DNA of 64,000 bases from Halobacteriovorax sp. JY17 (GTDB lineage Bacteria; Bdellovibrionota; Bacteriovoracia; Bacteriovoracales; Bacteriovoracaceae): NCBI RefSeq assembly GCF_002753895.1, contig NZ_NJER01000003.1, forward strand, positions 512,437 to 576,436, given 5' to 3'. Below the pieces are notes generated by a model. That model worked only from the letters and a program-made list of their open reading frames with translations, did no database searches and had not been told where the DNA came from. Positions 17,041 through 26,593 of this stretch are shown in pieces (the stretch's first letter is position 1; the number at the start of each line of letters is the position of its first letter). The position numbers and the translations under genes were made by a program.

Positions 17041-17985
17041 TTAAATAAACAGAGAGCTCACAGAATCGTTATTAAAAGTTCTGTGAATGGCCTTTGCTAG
17101 AATTTCAGCCGTATCTAATACATGAATTTTATCTATGGACTCAGCCTCTGGACTCAGAGGAATTGTATCCGTCACTATAATTTTATCAAGTTCATCTGCC
17201 CCAGCGATTCTATCTAGCGCAGGCCCAGAAAAAACGGGATGGGTAGCGCAAGCATAAACCTTCGTGGCACCATTATCCTTCAGGGCCCTGCAAGCTTCAA
17301 TTAAAGTCCCTGCGGTATCAACCATATCATCAATAATAATACATTCTTTGCCTTCTATATTACCGACAATATTCATGGCCTTTGCCACATTCTTTCCTGT
17401 CCTTCTCTTATCTATCATTGCAATATCAGCTTTTAATTTCTTTGCGTAATGACGGACTCTTTCAACCCCGCCCGCATCTGGAGAAACAAAGATACTATTG
17501 CTATTAAAAATTTCAGCTCTTATATATTCTAGAAGAACTGGGGAAGCGTAAATATTATCAAAAGGTATATTGAAGAAACCTTGAATCTGACTCGCGTGTA
17601 GATCCATTGTAATTACTCTTGTAGCTCCTGCCGCCGTTAAAATATCCGCTATCAACTTTGCAGAAATAGGAGTTCTTGGAGAGGCCTTACGATCTTGTCT
17701 AGAATATCCATAGTGTGGAATTACCGCTGTGATAGAGGCTGCCGACGCTCGCTTTAGTGCATCGATCATTATAAGCAATTCCATTACATGGTCATTAACA
17801 GGCGTACTGGTGGACTGTATAACAAAAACGTCCGCACCGCGGACATTCTTTTCTATTTCACAATATATTTCGCCATTGGCGAATCTTACAAGCTGTGGGT
17901 CTACTAATGAAACATCGAGAAATTGGGAGATACGAGAAGCAAGCTTCGGGTTAGAAGATCCGGAAACAAGTACGATCCGCTTCAT
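17041..17985 (-). CDS. prs: Ribose-phosphate pyrophosphokinase (PRPP synthase)
   Basis: 314 residues from ATG 17985, chosen for the GGGAG 5 bases upstream and the family N-terminus; the frame is open upstream into the tRNA gene but that part is not coding. Conserved elements: ANGEIYCEIEKNVRG, PHYGYSRQDRK (ATP site), the DLHASQIQGFF metal/ATP motif and VDTAGTLIEAC (PRPP loop). It makes PRPP for nucleotides, His and Trp. It lies 22 bases downstream of tRNA-Gln and may share its transcript. Confidence 0.96.
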   Translation of the reverse strand: MKRIVLVSGSSNPKLASRISQFLDVSLVDPQLVRFANGEIYCEIEKNVRGADVFVIQSTSTPVNDHVMELLIMIDALKRASAASITAVIPHYGYSRQDRKASPRTPISAKLIADILTAAGATRVITMDLHASQIQGFFNIPFDNIYASPVLLEYIRAEIFNSNSIFVSPDAGGVERVRHYAKKLKADIAMIDKRRTGKNVAKAMNIVGNIEGKECIIIDDMVDTAGTLIEACRALKDNGATKVYACATHPVFSGPALDRIAGADELDKIIVTDTIPLSPEAESIDKIHVLDTAEILAKAIHRTFNNDSVSSLFI

Positions 17986-18007
17986 ATAAACTCCCATCAA
18001 AAAAAGA

Positions 18008-18082
18008 TGGCTGGGCTGGAAGGGTTCGAACCTTCGCATGGCAGAATCAAAATCTGCTGACTTACCACTTGTCGACAGCCCA
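18008..18082 (-). tRNA. tRNA-Gln (anticodon TTG)
   Basis: 75 bases with encoded CCA. Acceptor stem TGGGCTG / CAGCCCA with G discriminator, anticodon arm CAGA-TTTTGAT-TCTG (anticodon TTG) and the T arm GAAGG-TTCGAAC-CTTCC all pair correctly. It lies directly before prs on the same strand. Confidence 0.95.
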
Positions 18083-18137
18083 ACATATTTTAGAATTATA
18101 CAAGAATATACTCACTTACGGTTTATTTGACAAGCCC

Positions 18138-20060
18138 CTATCTAATCAAATGTCCACTTTTTTCGCAGGTTAACTCGCCTAATCGTCTTCCTCTAGTCAA
18201 TAAAAAATCCTGAAAGATTTTAAATGAAGTCGTACTTCCATAGAGTCTTAATCCATCACCACTTCTATTTGAGTCAATACCTGTCCAAATAACTCCAAGG
18301 TTCCAACCATCATAAAAGACGAACCAATTATCGTACCCATTATTTGACGTCCCAGTCTTTCCAAAGAATTTCAATTCTTCTAAATTCTTAGAAACGATTC
18401 TTTTAATAGTTGTCTTCGTTGGATCACTCAAAACATAGAGAATTGTATCTTCCCAGGCCTTATTTCCCTTGGAAACCTCTTCACACTCTTTCTTTAAAAC
18501 TTTCTTATAAACTTCAAATAACTCATAAGTTGATAGTTCAATTGATCCAAGCAACTGGCTTGGATATTCTGCAAGAGGGGTTTGCATTCCAGGAATATAC
18601 TTTGTTGCAAGTTTCTCCACTTCATCGAATCCGTAGTGATCAGCAAGACGAACAAGAGGCCTATTAAGAGATTCCTGAAGAGATCTAGAGATTGTGACAT
18701 ATTCATCTGTGACTTTATGGGATTCCCTCGGTGACCAATCTCCCGACTTTAATTTAAGAGTAATTTCTTTTGACTCAATTTCATCACTCCACTTCAATCC
18801 TAAATAGGTCATCAATGAATAATAAACAGGCTTTAAAGCACTCCCAACCGAGTTTCTCTCTGAACTTATTGCTTTTATTTTATCTCTTTCCCATTTTGAA
18901 TAATAAGAGAAGAAATTATTATTCTTCAAATTACCCATCACTACTTTAACTGCAATATCTTCTTTCTTATATTTCTCACGCAGGGACTCTAAGATTGAAA
19001 TAGAAGACTTCACTAAAATATACTGCTCATAAGAGCTAATTCCACTTTCTTCATTAACTCTAGAAATATAAATAAGGGGTTTATATCTATCACTAAGGGC
19101 CCTCTTTTTTAGTTCTCCAATCCATTGATCCCAGTCTCCATCAGTCCACAAACTATCTGCACGACTCGAAAATAAACTCATCTCCACTAATTTATTGAAA
19201 ACAACTTTTGATCTAAGCTTCAACCTATCTAATTGTGTGAGAGGATTGTAGTAGTACGGCCCCTTTAAAAGGCCAATTAAAATTGCTGCCTCAAAAGGAT
19301 CGATCTCATTTGGTTTCTTTCCGAAGTAAAACAAAGAAGCTGAATAAATTCCCTTTATTCTTATACCGTTAAAACTTCCCCAAAAAACTTCGTTGAAATA
19401 GGAAGTGAGTATTTCTTCCTTTGAAAATTTTGTTTCTATATAAATCGCCACAACCATTTCTTTAATTTTTCTTTTAAATGATTTTTCGTTGCTATAGAAC
19501 AAATTCTTAACGAGTTGTTGAGTTAGAGTTGATCCCCCTTGAGCAAGACGTAATTCTACAATGTCTGTAGCTAGCGCTCTAAAAATTGATTTTAAATCAA
19601 TCCCAAAGTGATTTAAAAATCTAGAATCCTCTATCCCTATTAATCCTTTCCAAAAAACAGAAGGCATTTCTCCAAATGGAACCCTTCTTTGATAACAAGA
19701 GGATTTTTCACACTCATTCAAGGCCACTTCAGGGAGCTCTATTTCATCTTTAGTTAGATAGCCACTCTTGTACGTTTCAATTTGATTTCTACCAGTAAGC
19801 AATTGGGTATACTCATCAAAACTGAGTTCGCTATTTGTAAAAAGCCAATAGTCATATAAATCTGACTTATTTACATAAACATCGCTATCTATTTTAGATT
19901 TAGAAACCCCTAAAGAAATACTTTTATCTAAACGCTTTAGCCGCTCTACTGGTACATCGCCAATTGTTTGAACGACAAAAATTGACGCAACGATCGTTGT
20001 GATTGCCGAGATCGTTAAGATTATTAAAACTATTGTTTTTATATGACGCGATATTACCAA
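18138..20060 (-). CDS. Class A penicillin-binding protein (bifunctional)
   Basis: 640 residues with an N-terminal membrane anchor (about 8-30). The glycosyltransferase-51 domain shows IEDSRFLNHFGID (Glu144) and GGSTLTQQLVKN (from 175), plus IYIETKFSKEEIL and YFNEVFWG. The transpeptidase domain is divergent but keeps all three motifs: S407-ALK, S464-LN and K568-TGT. It polymerises and cross-links peptidoglycan on the periplasmic side. Start is TTG at 20060; no ATG is available before the anchor. It stands alone, upstream of tRNA-Gln by about 55 bases. Confidence 0.9.
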   Translation of the reverse strand: MVISRHIKTIVLIILTISAITTIVASIFVVQTIGDVPVERLKRLDKSISLGVSKSKIDSDVYVNKSDLYDYWLFTNSELSFDEYTQLLTGRNQIETYKSGYLTKDEIELPEVALNECEKSSCYQRRVPFGEMPSVFWKGLIGIEDSRFLNHFGIDLKSIFRALATDIVELRLAQGGSTLTQQLVKNLFYSNEKSFKRKIKEMVVAIYIETKFSKEEILTSYFNEVFWGSFNGIRIKGIYSASLFYFGKKPNEIDPFEAAILIGLLKGPYYYNPLTQLDRLKLRSKVVFNKLVEMSLFSSRADSLWTDGDWDQWIGELKKRALSDRYKPLIYISRVNEESGISSYEQYILVKSSISILESLREKYKKEDIAVKVVMGNLKNNNFFSYYSKWERDKIKAISSERNSVGSALKPVYYSLMTYLGLKWSDEIESKEITLKLKSGDWSPRESHKVTDEYVTISRSLQESLNRPLVRLADHYGFDEVEKLATKYIPGMQTPLAEYPSQLLGSIELSTYELFEVYKKVLKKECEEVSKGNKAWEDTILYVLSDPTKTTIKRIVSKNLEELKFFGKTGTSNNGYDNWFVFYDGWNLGVIWTGIDSNRSGDGLRLYGSTTSFKIFQDFLLTRGRRLGELTCEKSGHLIR

Positions 20061-20077
20061 AGTATTTCTCTACATTT

Positions 20078-20107
20078 TTGACTTCATTTCTTCTTTTCAT
20101 ATATTAT
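20078..20107 (+). promoter_or_regulatory. Promoter for beta-barrel gene at 20154
   Basis: TTGACT at 20078-20083 and TATATT at 20100-20105, spacing 16 (or TATTAT at spacing 18), about 47 bases before the GTG start. Confidence 0.55.
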
Positions 20108-20153
20108 CATGAGACGTTCAGATACTTAAATTCATTTATTAAGGGAGTAACTA

Positions 20154-21629
20154 GTGTTACGTAAGAAATTTGTCTATTTATCAAAAGTCGCAACTCTTGC
20201 AGCTTTAACTATAAGTACGGCCCAAGCACTTCCAATTGATTGGCACGGTGTTTTTGGTGTTGATACAACACTTATTAACAACTACAGAAGAGTTAAAAAT
20301 ACTACTGACAATAAGCCGATGGCCACTAATGTAGGTTCTCAGGAAATTGGACTTGGTACAGGAAATGAGAAAGCTTCATTTCAAAGTTATGTCTTTAGAT
20401 TAAACCCACATATTATTGTAAACGATTCAGCTAGCTTTAAAGCTGAGCTTACTTCTGGGTACGGAAGAGGTGGAAGACTTGGAGATGACAGAACTACAGA
20501 TGCAACAAATGATAATTTTGGAAACGCTCTTTATATTCAAAACAAATCATCTAGCTCTGAAAGCCTAGTAATAAACCAAGCCTATATGGAACTCTACTCT
20601 GATACTGCGACTTATGTAATTGGTCGTCATACAACAGACTGGGGGCTAGGAGCTGTTTATAATTCTGGAAAAGGAACTTGGGACAGACATGCTTTCTCTA
20701 GAGATGGTGTAACTGCAAAAATTAAAATCGGGAACTTTTTAGTTGAACCTTATTGGGCAAAAATTGACTCCTCTGGATCTCTTTCAAGAAATACAAAAGC
20801 TAACGAGATTGGTGCCGGCCTTCTCTATGACAACGTCGATAGAGATATAGCTTTTGGTCTTCTCTATGCTAAGAAAAACAATAAAGCTGGAAACACGAGA
20901 GCCGATACAAATACAACTGGTGCCCCTGCTGCTTACTCTCTAGGAGAGACAAACGTTAAAGTTACAGATATCTACTTCAAAAAGATATTTGGTAACTTCA
21001 AACTCGAAGTAGAAGTTCCAATCGTAAGCGGAGAAGTTGGGAAAGTTTACAACACAACTTCGACTAAAATGAATTCTAAATCTTTTATTTTTGAAACTGA
21101 GTACAAAGTTAATGACTCATGGACTATCGCTTTTGACTTTGGTTCTATCAGTGGTCACTCAGGATCGACATCAAGCTATGAAGCAATGTACTTAAACCCT
21201 AATTACCAAGTTGCTAATCTACTTTTTAGATACAACCTTCAGGCAATTGGGAATACATCATACAATCTTTACGACTCTTATATGACAAATGCTACTTACG
21301 CAAAAATTGCTGGTGAATATAAGTCCGACAAGTGGTCGTGGGTTGCTGCAATGATTTGGGCCAAGGCCAATGAAACTGCAAAACTTGGACAAAGCTCTTA
21401 TAACCACACAAATAATAAGACATTTACTGCTGCTGATACGCAGGCTGATGACCTTGGAATGGAAATTGACTTAAACTTTGATTACCACTGGAATAACGCT
21501 GTTAAAGTTGGCGGATCTCTAGGTTACCTATTTGCTGGGGACTACTTTTCATTTACTAACGATCCAACAAATAAGAACACTGCTGATAACTCATTTGCGC
21601 TTCAGTTAAATTCATCAGTAGAATTTTAG
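20154..21629 (+). CDS. Porin-like outer membrane beta-barrel protein
   Basis: 491 residues, GTG start with AAGGGAG 6 bases upstream. Signal peptide to about residue 25 (TAQALP). The mature chain is rich in alternating aromatic/polar strands, Asn, Ser, Thr and Gly, and ends in QLNSSVEF with terminal Phe, as expected for an outer membrane barrel. Segment YVIGRHTTDWGLGAVYNSG resembles strands in alginate/carbohydrate-type porins, but the substrate cannot be read. Own promoter and terminator mark it as a single-gene, probably well-expressed unit. Confidence 0.8.
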   Translation: MLRKKFVYLSKVATLAALTISTAQALPIDWHGVFGVDTTLINNYRRVKNTTDNKPMATNVGSQEIGLGTGNEKASFQSYVFRLNPHIIVNDSASFKAELTSGYGRGGRLGDDRTTDATNDNFGNALYIQNKSSSSESLVINQAYMELYSDTATYVIGRHTTDWGLGAVYNSGKGTWDRHAFSRDGVTAKIKIGNFLVEPYWAKIDSSGSLSRNTKANEIGAGLLYDNVDRDIAFGLLYAKKNNKAGNTRADTNTTGAPAAYSLGETNVKVTDIYFKKIFGNFKLEVEVPIVSGEVGKVYNTTSTKMNSKSFIFETEYKVNDSWTIAFDFGSISGHSGSTSSYEAMYLNPNYQVANLLFRYNLQAIGNTSYNLYDSYMTNATYAKIAGEYKSDKWSWVAAMIWAKANETAKLGQSSYNHTNNKTFTAADTQADDLGMEIDLNFDYHWNNAVKVGGSLGYLFAGDYFSFTNDPTNKNTADNSFALQLNSSVEF

Positions 21630-21650
21630 ATTACATTAAATTCTTTATAT

Positions 21651-21678
21651 AAAAAAAGCTCCTTACGGAGCTTTTTTT
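21651..21678. terminator. Bidirectional terminator
   Basis: AAAAAAAGCTCC-TTAC-GGAGCTTTTTTT serves both the porin-like gene and the convergent gene, whose stop codon (21677-21679) overlaps the T-run. Confidence 0.95.
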
Positions 21679-23632
21679 ATCTTGGCTGCATTAAAGGCAT
21701 CGCAAACTGTGGCGTTCCCATCGAATACATAGAGGATTGTCCTCCTCCTGACATCATAGAGTTTCCACCTAGAATACTAAAGCTATCGTAAGGCGAAGCT
21801 GCTGACTGTAAAGAAGCAACCTCTCGATCATTTTGTTCTGCTTGTCTTCTCTGAGCAGCATCATAGTAAGACTGATAGTAAGAGTACTTTTGATTATACC
21901 CCTGAACATCTGCTTGAAGGCCTTTCATTTTACTTTCAAACATCTTCGTTCTCATACTTTGAGAATTTTGCCAGTACTGACATCTGATTGGATTCTTCAT
22001 TCCACCAAACATACTACTCGCACAGTATTCTTGATACTTCTTATACTCATTTTGTTGAAACTGAGAATATTGAGTTTGCATATTCTTCTGTGCATTTGTG
22101 TAAAGCTGTTGAGTTAAGTACATTGGAGTCTCTTTTCCTCTCGCTGCTTGCGAAACAAAACTCCAGTCTCTCTTATCTTCTTTACTATACTTTTTAATTC
22201 TCTTTGCAATCTTATTCTCTGCATCTTCCATATCTTGCTGTCCATCACAATCAAGGCATACTTTTGAAAGCTCGCTTGAGTTTGCATAGGCAGAAAGAAG
22301 GTCTTTACCAGTGGAGTGAAGATTGTGGACTTTCATCGTCTCAACCCCATCAGTCATGTCAATTTCAGATAACCCAGATAGAGCCTCTGTTACTCTTTCA
22401 ATTCTACTCTCTAAAACATCTCTCTTTTTTACGCTTGCTTCAGAGTCTGATTCTTCTAACTCTTCATAGCTTGCTAGAGATCTCGCAAGAACCTCTTTTG
22501 CTGGCGTTGCAATTTCGCTATTATACTGTCTAGAGAGAGCTTGTATTTCTCTCGCAATAGCTTTCGCTTTTCTCTTATGTGTCTTATTTGAAGGATCGTT
22601 ATATTTTTCAATTTGACTTAACTTATCTTCAATTTGATTAACGATCTTTTCACTCTTTTCTTTAATGTCTTTTGAAAGTAGTCTCGCGTAAACGTCTTGA
22701 ATTTTTAACTGTAACTCTGAACTATTTCCCGTATCTTTTGTTATTAATCTCTCGATTGCGTAGATATCGCCTTCTTTTGCAGACTGACATGCTGCTCTTG
22801 CAAGGTCCCACTGCTTATCGTATTCAGACTTAAAAACAAATTTTGAACTTTCAGATGATTCTTTATCAATTCCATAGTCTTGTACTTTAGTACATGCCCA
22901 AGAACCTTCCGTATCATCAATTGTTTTATCATCGTAAGTTTTATAATTATTATTTTCGAATACAGGACTTGCAAAAAGTATTTTCGAACTTCTCTTAGAA
23001 TCCATATCGTCTTGCATTTTTAAGAATGATTTTGAATAATCAAATTTTTCGCTATTGCGATCCATCTCATATCCTGAGCCTTTTTTTACAACATACTCAT
23101 TCTTAACTAAGCAACGACTAACTTTTTCATCCATTGTCATTTTACTAATTAAGGCAGAAACATCGCCCTTTTTCTCATCTTCAGTTAAGAAAAGGTCATT
23201 CTCTGAAAATTCTTTTAGATTTATAAATTGAATGATGTGATTATTATCTCCATCAAGAATTCTATTAACTTTTAATGTCGCACATTTTGAAGCGAATTTC
23301 TTCAGCTCTAATTTAAACTCTTTATTAGAATGGGCATCAATTATTGGAAGCTCACCACCATTTAGGTACTTCAACTCATCCATTGAAATAATCCCATTCT
23401 CCTGAACTTTCTCCCTACACTTAGCAACAGGTATTTTACTTGCCCCCACAGTATCTGCACTAACATTTCCACTAGAAGGTGAACTCGAGTCTGTAGATGA
23501 TGATCCCGAGTTATTTCCCGATTGTTCAGAACCAACAACATTAATATTGGATAACGAGAAACCTCCGGCCAATACACTTGGAGAGACTGTACCAATCGTT
23601 AGAAGTATTAAAAGATTTTTGTTAAAGTTCAT
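21677..23632 (-). CDS. Exported coiled-coil protein, unknown function
   Basis: 651 residues. Signal peptide (cleavage near SVLAGG, residue 23), a Ser/Gly-rich spacer (about 37-62), then a largely helical, charged body with coiled-coil character (around KSEKIVNQIEDKLSQIEKY) and a C-terminal tail rich in Gln, Tyr, Met and Ser with repeated YxQ-type steps. Six or more cysteines in the mature part suggest periplasmic disulfides. No catalytic motif recognised. Confidence 0.75.
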   Translation of the reverse strand: MNFNKNLLILLTIGTVSPSVLAGGFSLSNINVVGSEQSGNNSGSSSTDSSSPSSGNVSADTVGASKIPVAKCREKVQENGIISMDELKYLNGGELPIIDAHSNKEFKLELKKFASKCATLKVNRILDGDNNHIIQFINLKEFSENDLFLTEDEKKGDVSALISKMTMDEKVSRCLVKNEYVVKKGSGYEMDRNSEKFDYSKSFLKMQDDMDSKRSSKILFASPVFENNNYKTYDDKTIDDTEGSWACTKVQDYGIDKESSESSKFVFKSEYDKQWDLARAACQSAKEGDIYAIERLITKDTGNSSELQLKIQDVYARLLSKDIKEKSEKIVNQIEDKLSQIEKYNDPSNKTHKRKAKAIAREIQALSRQYNSEIATPAKEVLARSLASYEELEESDSEASVKKRDVLESRIERVTEALSGLSEIDMTDGVETMKVHNLHSTGKDLLSAYANSSELSKVCLDCDGQQDMEDAENKIAKRIKKYSKEDKRDWSFVSQAARGKETPMYLTQQLYTNAQKNMQTQYSQFQQNEYKKYQEYCASSMFGGMKNPIRCQYWQNSQSMRTKMFESKMKGLQADVQGYNQKYSYYQSYYDAAQRRQAEQNDREVASLQSAASPYDSFSILGGNSMMSGGGQSSMYSMGTPQFAMPLMQPR

Positions 23633-23716
23633 AGTTTATTCCTATTACCATTACGATAAAAAATTCTATCTCATTATGAGTATCGGAATCTTAGAAATAA
23701 ACTTGAATAAAAGGCT

Positions 23717-23752
23717 TAAAGGTGTCTTAAAACAGATAGTTAGACACCTTTA
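23717..23752 (-). terminator. Hairpin after the 23759 gene
   Basis: TAAAGGTGTCT / AGACACCTTTA, perfect 11-bp stem with a 14-base loop, beginning 6 bases past the stop of the minus-strand gene. Only a short CTTTT follows, so termination strength is uncertain. Confidence 0.5.
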
Positions 23753-23758
23753 TTGATA

Positions 23759-24778
23759 TTAATAAATTAAGATTGGACGCTTAACCAAAATCTTCTGCCC
23801 CTTATCGTTAGCCACAGGCTCTATGTTTTCCCCCACAGGCTTTGGATTCTTGGCCAAATTCTCTTCTTCAATCTTCTTATAGCTTAGAGCTCTTTTAGAG
23901 AGGTCGTCCCCCGTATTATTAATTACATTTAACCCTAAGAATCTCACATGATAATTTATTCCACCTTGATCCTTTATAAGGATATGTTTTGGCAGTTCAT
24001 GTCTTCCGTTAAAGAGAATATAATCTGAGAAGAAAGACTCTACTTCATCAGTTCCTCTAATTACCTTCATTCTTACCAGTCGATGCTCTTCATTTGTAAA
24101 TCTAGCGGTTACACCATTTAGGTCCAAATTTAGAAAGAAGCTTCTTCCATCTTTTATAAGCCTCAATGATTGATTTTCAGAATACATACTTGATGATCTG
24201 ATCTCTTGAATTTTCTTCTTCTCTTCCTCGTCTTCACTTTCGAGAGGAGACTTTAGCTCTTCCGTTGTTTCTTCACTTTCTTTAACTGCGGTTAAATATT
24301 TTTTATACTTATTAAAGAGTTCCACCTTATCTTTATTGAGTGATTCTTTATTACTTATAAAGTTTTGTGAATATCTTTTTAAGATACTTGAAATGGCTTC
24401 AGATTTATTAAGTCCGTACATTGTTAAAAGAGAATAAAAGAGAGATCTTTCAATAAGCTCATCATTTTTAACTTTTGGTAAAAAGTTATTTAGAAAGAGT
24501 GTACTTACAACATCATTATTACTCATTTTTCCTTCACTATACTCAACTTGAAGAAATTTAATTCTATCCTCAGGCTCAATGCTAAAAATGAACTTATAGT
24601 ATGATGGTTTAAAATATTCTTCTTCAGTTGCATCTCTCTCTATCATCGCCTTTAGAACAACAAGGTTTCCATCGATATCTTGGCTATTAGGATTTCGAAA
24701 TAAACCCTCAATACTAGGTGCCGCTGCAAGTGTATTAAAAGTAAGAATAAATAAAGCAATTAGTGAAAATATTTTCAT
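23759..24778 (-). CDS. Exported protein, unknown function
   Basis: 339 residues. Signal peptide (FNTLAAA, cleavage near residue 19-20), a helical N-terminal half, an acidic Glu-rich linker (about 165-200), then a beta-rich domain (LRLIKDGRSFFLNLDLNGV, HELPKHILIKDQGG) that looks like a small surface or binding domain. The start overlaps the galU stop by 4 bp, so it is translated with galU; an envelope polysaccharide link is possible but unproven. Confidence 0.7.
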   Translation of the reverse strand: MKIFSLIALFILTFNTLAAAPSIEGLFRNPNSQDIDGNLVVLKAMIERDATEEEYFKPSYYKFIFSIEPEDRIKFLQVEYSEGKMSNNDVVSTLFLNNFLPKVKNDELIERSLFYSLLTMYGLNKSEAISSILKRYSQNFISNKESLNKDKVELFNKYKKYLTAVKESEETTEELKSPLESEDEEEKKKIQEIRSSSMYSENQSLRLIKDGRSFFLNLDLNGVTARFTNEEHRLVRMKVIRGTDEVESFFSDYILFNGRHELPKHILIKDQGGINYHVRFLGLNVINNTGDDLSKRALSYKKIEEENLAKNPKPVGENIEPVANDKGQKILVKRPILIY

Positions 24779-25665
24779 CTTTTTATCCCATATGTTTTAA
24801 TTTTTTCTCTAATAATATTAAGCATTAACTCTTTCGTTGATTCATCTCTAAGTGCAAATTCAACTGTAGCATTTAAGAATCCTTCAATATTTCCTGTATC
24901 GAAACGATCTCCATCAAATTTGTGTGCATAGACTTCGTCTCTACTGGCCAACATATTGATAGCATCAGTTAGTTGATACTCACCACCGACTCCTCTCGGT
25001 ATCTCATTTAGGCATTCAAAAATATTTCCAGAAAGAATATATCTTCCAGGCGTCGCTAAGTTTGTAGGAGCCTCACTAGGTTTTGGTTTCTCAATCATTG
25101 CTTTCATAAGAAGTGTTAGCCTCTTATCATCGATAAATTCACCATCAACAATTCCATAGCGGTAAGTTTCGGCGTTAGGAACTTCCATTACACCAATAAC
25201 AGACTTACCATTATTCTTCTTTGATACTTCTATTAACTGTTTTGTAGCTGGTCGCTCACCCCTAACGATATCATCTCCCAAAATTACAGAGAATGTCTCA
25301 TTTCCTATGATTGGGGAAGCGCAATTTATGGCATGTCCTAAGCCTAACTGCTCTTTTTGTCTCACTGTTATAATTTCGATCATTGAACTTACGTTTTGAA
25401 TGAGCTCCAATTCTTTTATCTTACCATTTTGCTCAAGAAAGTTTTCAAGTTCTAGATTTCTATCAAAGTAATTCTCAATAGACCCTTTTCCCGATGAAGT
25501 CACAAAGATTAATTGCTCAATACCCGACTCAACTGCTTCCATAACTGAATAGTGAACCATAGGAATATTTATAATCGGTAGCATTTCTTTGGGAGTTTGT
25601 TTCGTGGCCGGAAGAAACCTTGTTCCTTTACCCGCAACGGGGATGACGGCCTTCCTAATATTCAT
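24775..25665 (-). CDS. galU: UTP--glucose-1-phosphate uridylyltransferase
   Basis: 296 residues, standard length. The signature VIPVAGKGTRFLPATK with KEMLPI gives the nucleotide site; later blocks include LGLGHAI, VILGDDIV, IEKPKPSEAPTN and GGEYQLTDAI. Makes UDP-glucose for LPS or other envelope glycans. First gene of a two-gene unit with an exported protein, and divergent from the long plus-strand cluster with only 36 bases between, so promoters must overlap. Confidence 0.95.
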   Translation of the reverse strand: MNIRKAVIPVAGKGTRFLPATKQTPKEMLPIINIPMVHYSVMEAVESGIEQLIFVTSSGKGSIENYFDRNLELENFLEQNGKIKELELIQNVSSMIEIITVRQKEQLGLGHAINCASPIIGNETFSVILGDDIVRGERPATKQLIEVSKKNNGKSVIGVMEVPNAETYRYGIVDGEFIDDKRLTLLMKAMIEKPKPSEAPTNLATPGRYILSGNIFECLNEIPRGVGGEYQLTDAINMLASRDEVYAHKFDGDRFDTGNIEGFLNATVEFALRDESTKELMLNIIREKIKTYGIKR

Positions 25666-25701
25666 TATACTATCCTTAGTAAACTTTAATTTGGAAAATT
25701 T

Positions 25702-26589
25702 ATGAAACTTAGATTATCACATTTATCACTATTGTCCATCTGTCTTGCCTTTACGCTATGTGCTCAAGGTCGAATTATGGAGTATGAAACGACTAGGCTA
25801 AAGTCGACTGCTGGTGCCGGAGCAGGCTCTCTTTTAGTCGAAGAATCTATTTTCTTAAATCCCGCTGCAATATCATTTTTTAATACAAGTACTTTCTATT
25901 TTCAAAAAGTCAGCACAGAACAAACTCCAGATAATGGAGTAATGTCTGAAGCCGATGCGATTAGTTTTATTGCCTCTGACACAAAAGGATCTTTAAAAGG
26001 AGCTGTCGCTTATACAAAGCAAAAAAAGGGAGCTGAAAGTAGAAAAACAATGGCAGGTTCAATGGCCTCACCATTGGGAAAAACATCTTCTTTTGGTGTT
26101 AGTTACCAACATATCACTGAGAATACTGTTGATGAGTTTCATCAAACTCATGAAGAGAGCTATAAGAAGTTCACTCTTGGTGTCACTAGAATTCTTACTC
26201 CTGACTTCACAATGGGTGTTGTTGCCATTGATCCTCTAAGAGAAAGACCTCAAGATTCCAAGGCCATTATTGGATTTCAATATGTTTTCAAAGATATTAT
26301 TTCTGTCATGTTTGATGGTGGAGCTGATTGGAAAAATAACCTTTCTTCAACACTTGTCTGGAAAACTGCTGCTCAAATCAAATTCCTAGATAACTTCTAC
26401 CTTAGATTTGGTACTTACAGAGACAAAGCCCTTAAAGAACGTGGCTCTGGTGCTGGAATAAGCTGGGTACAACCGAAGCTTACAATTGAAGCAGCTTTAA
26501 AGAACTCTAAGTTAGAAGAAGATGACAATCTAAGACAAGAAGGAGAGAAAGTACAAGAGACTTCTCTTTCAATGTCATATAGGTTCTAA
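25702..26589 (+). CDS. Outer membrane beta-barrel protein, unknown function
   Basis: 295 residues. Signal peptide (to about residue 23, LCAQG); STAGAGAGSLLVEESIFLNPAAISF recalls the N-terminal part of barrel transport proteins where LNPAA follows a Gly-rich turn (shortened motif: FLNPAAISF). Repeating amphipathic strands run to the end, which is SLSMSYRF with terminal Phe. First gene of a ten-gene cluster; 4 bases before the next gene. Function unknown. Confidence 0.7.
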   Translation: MKLRLSHLSLLSICLAFTLCAQGRIMEYETTRLKSTAGAGAGSLLVEESIFLNPAAISFFNTSTFYFQKVSTEQTPDNGVMSEADAISFIASDTKGSLKGAVAYTKQKKGAESRKTMAGSMASPLGKTSSFGVSYQHITENTVDEFHQTHEESYKKFTLGVTRILTPDFTMGVVAIDPLRERPQDSKAIIGFQYVFKDIISVMFDGGADWKNNLSSTLVWKTAAQIKFLDNFYLRFGTYRDKALKERGSGAGISWVQPKLTIEAALKNSKLEEDDNLRQEGEKVQETSLSMSYRF

Positions 26590-26593
26590 ACAA

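Noticed and set aside
17986..18039. N-terminal extension of prs
   Set aside because: It would run into the tRNA-Gln 3' end and lacks family similarity; ATG 17985 has a good ribosome site.
21833..22533. Plus-strand open frames opposite the 21677-23632 gene
   Set aside because: No ribosome sites, low-complexity Leu/His-rich products, lie wholly antisense to a long signal-peptide gene; shadows.
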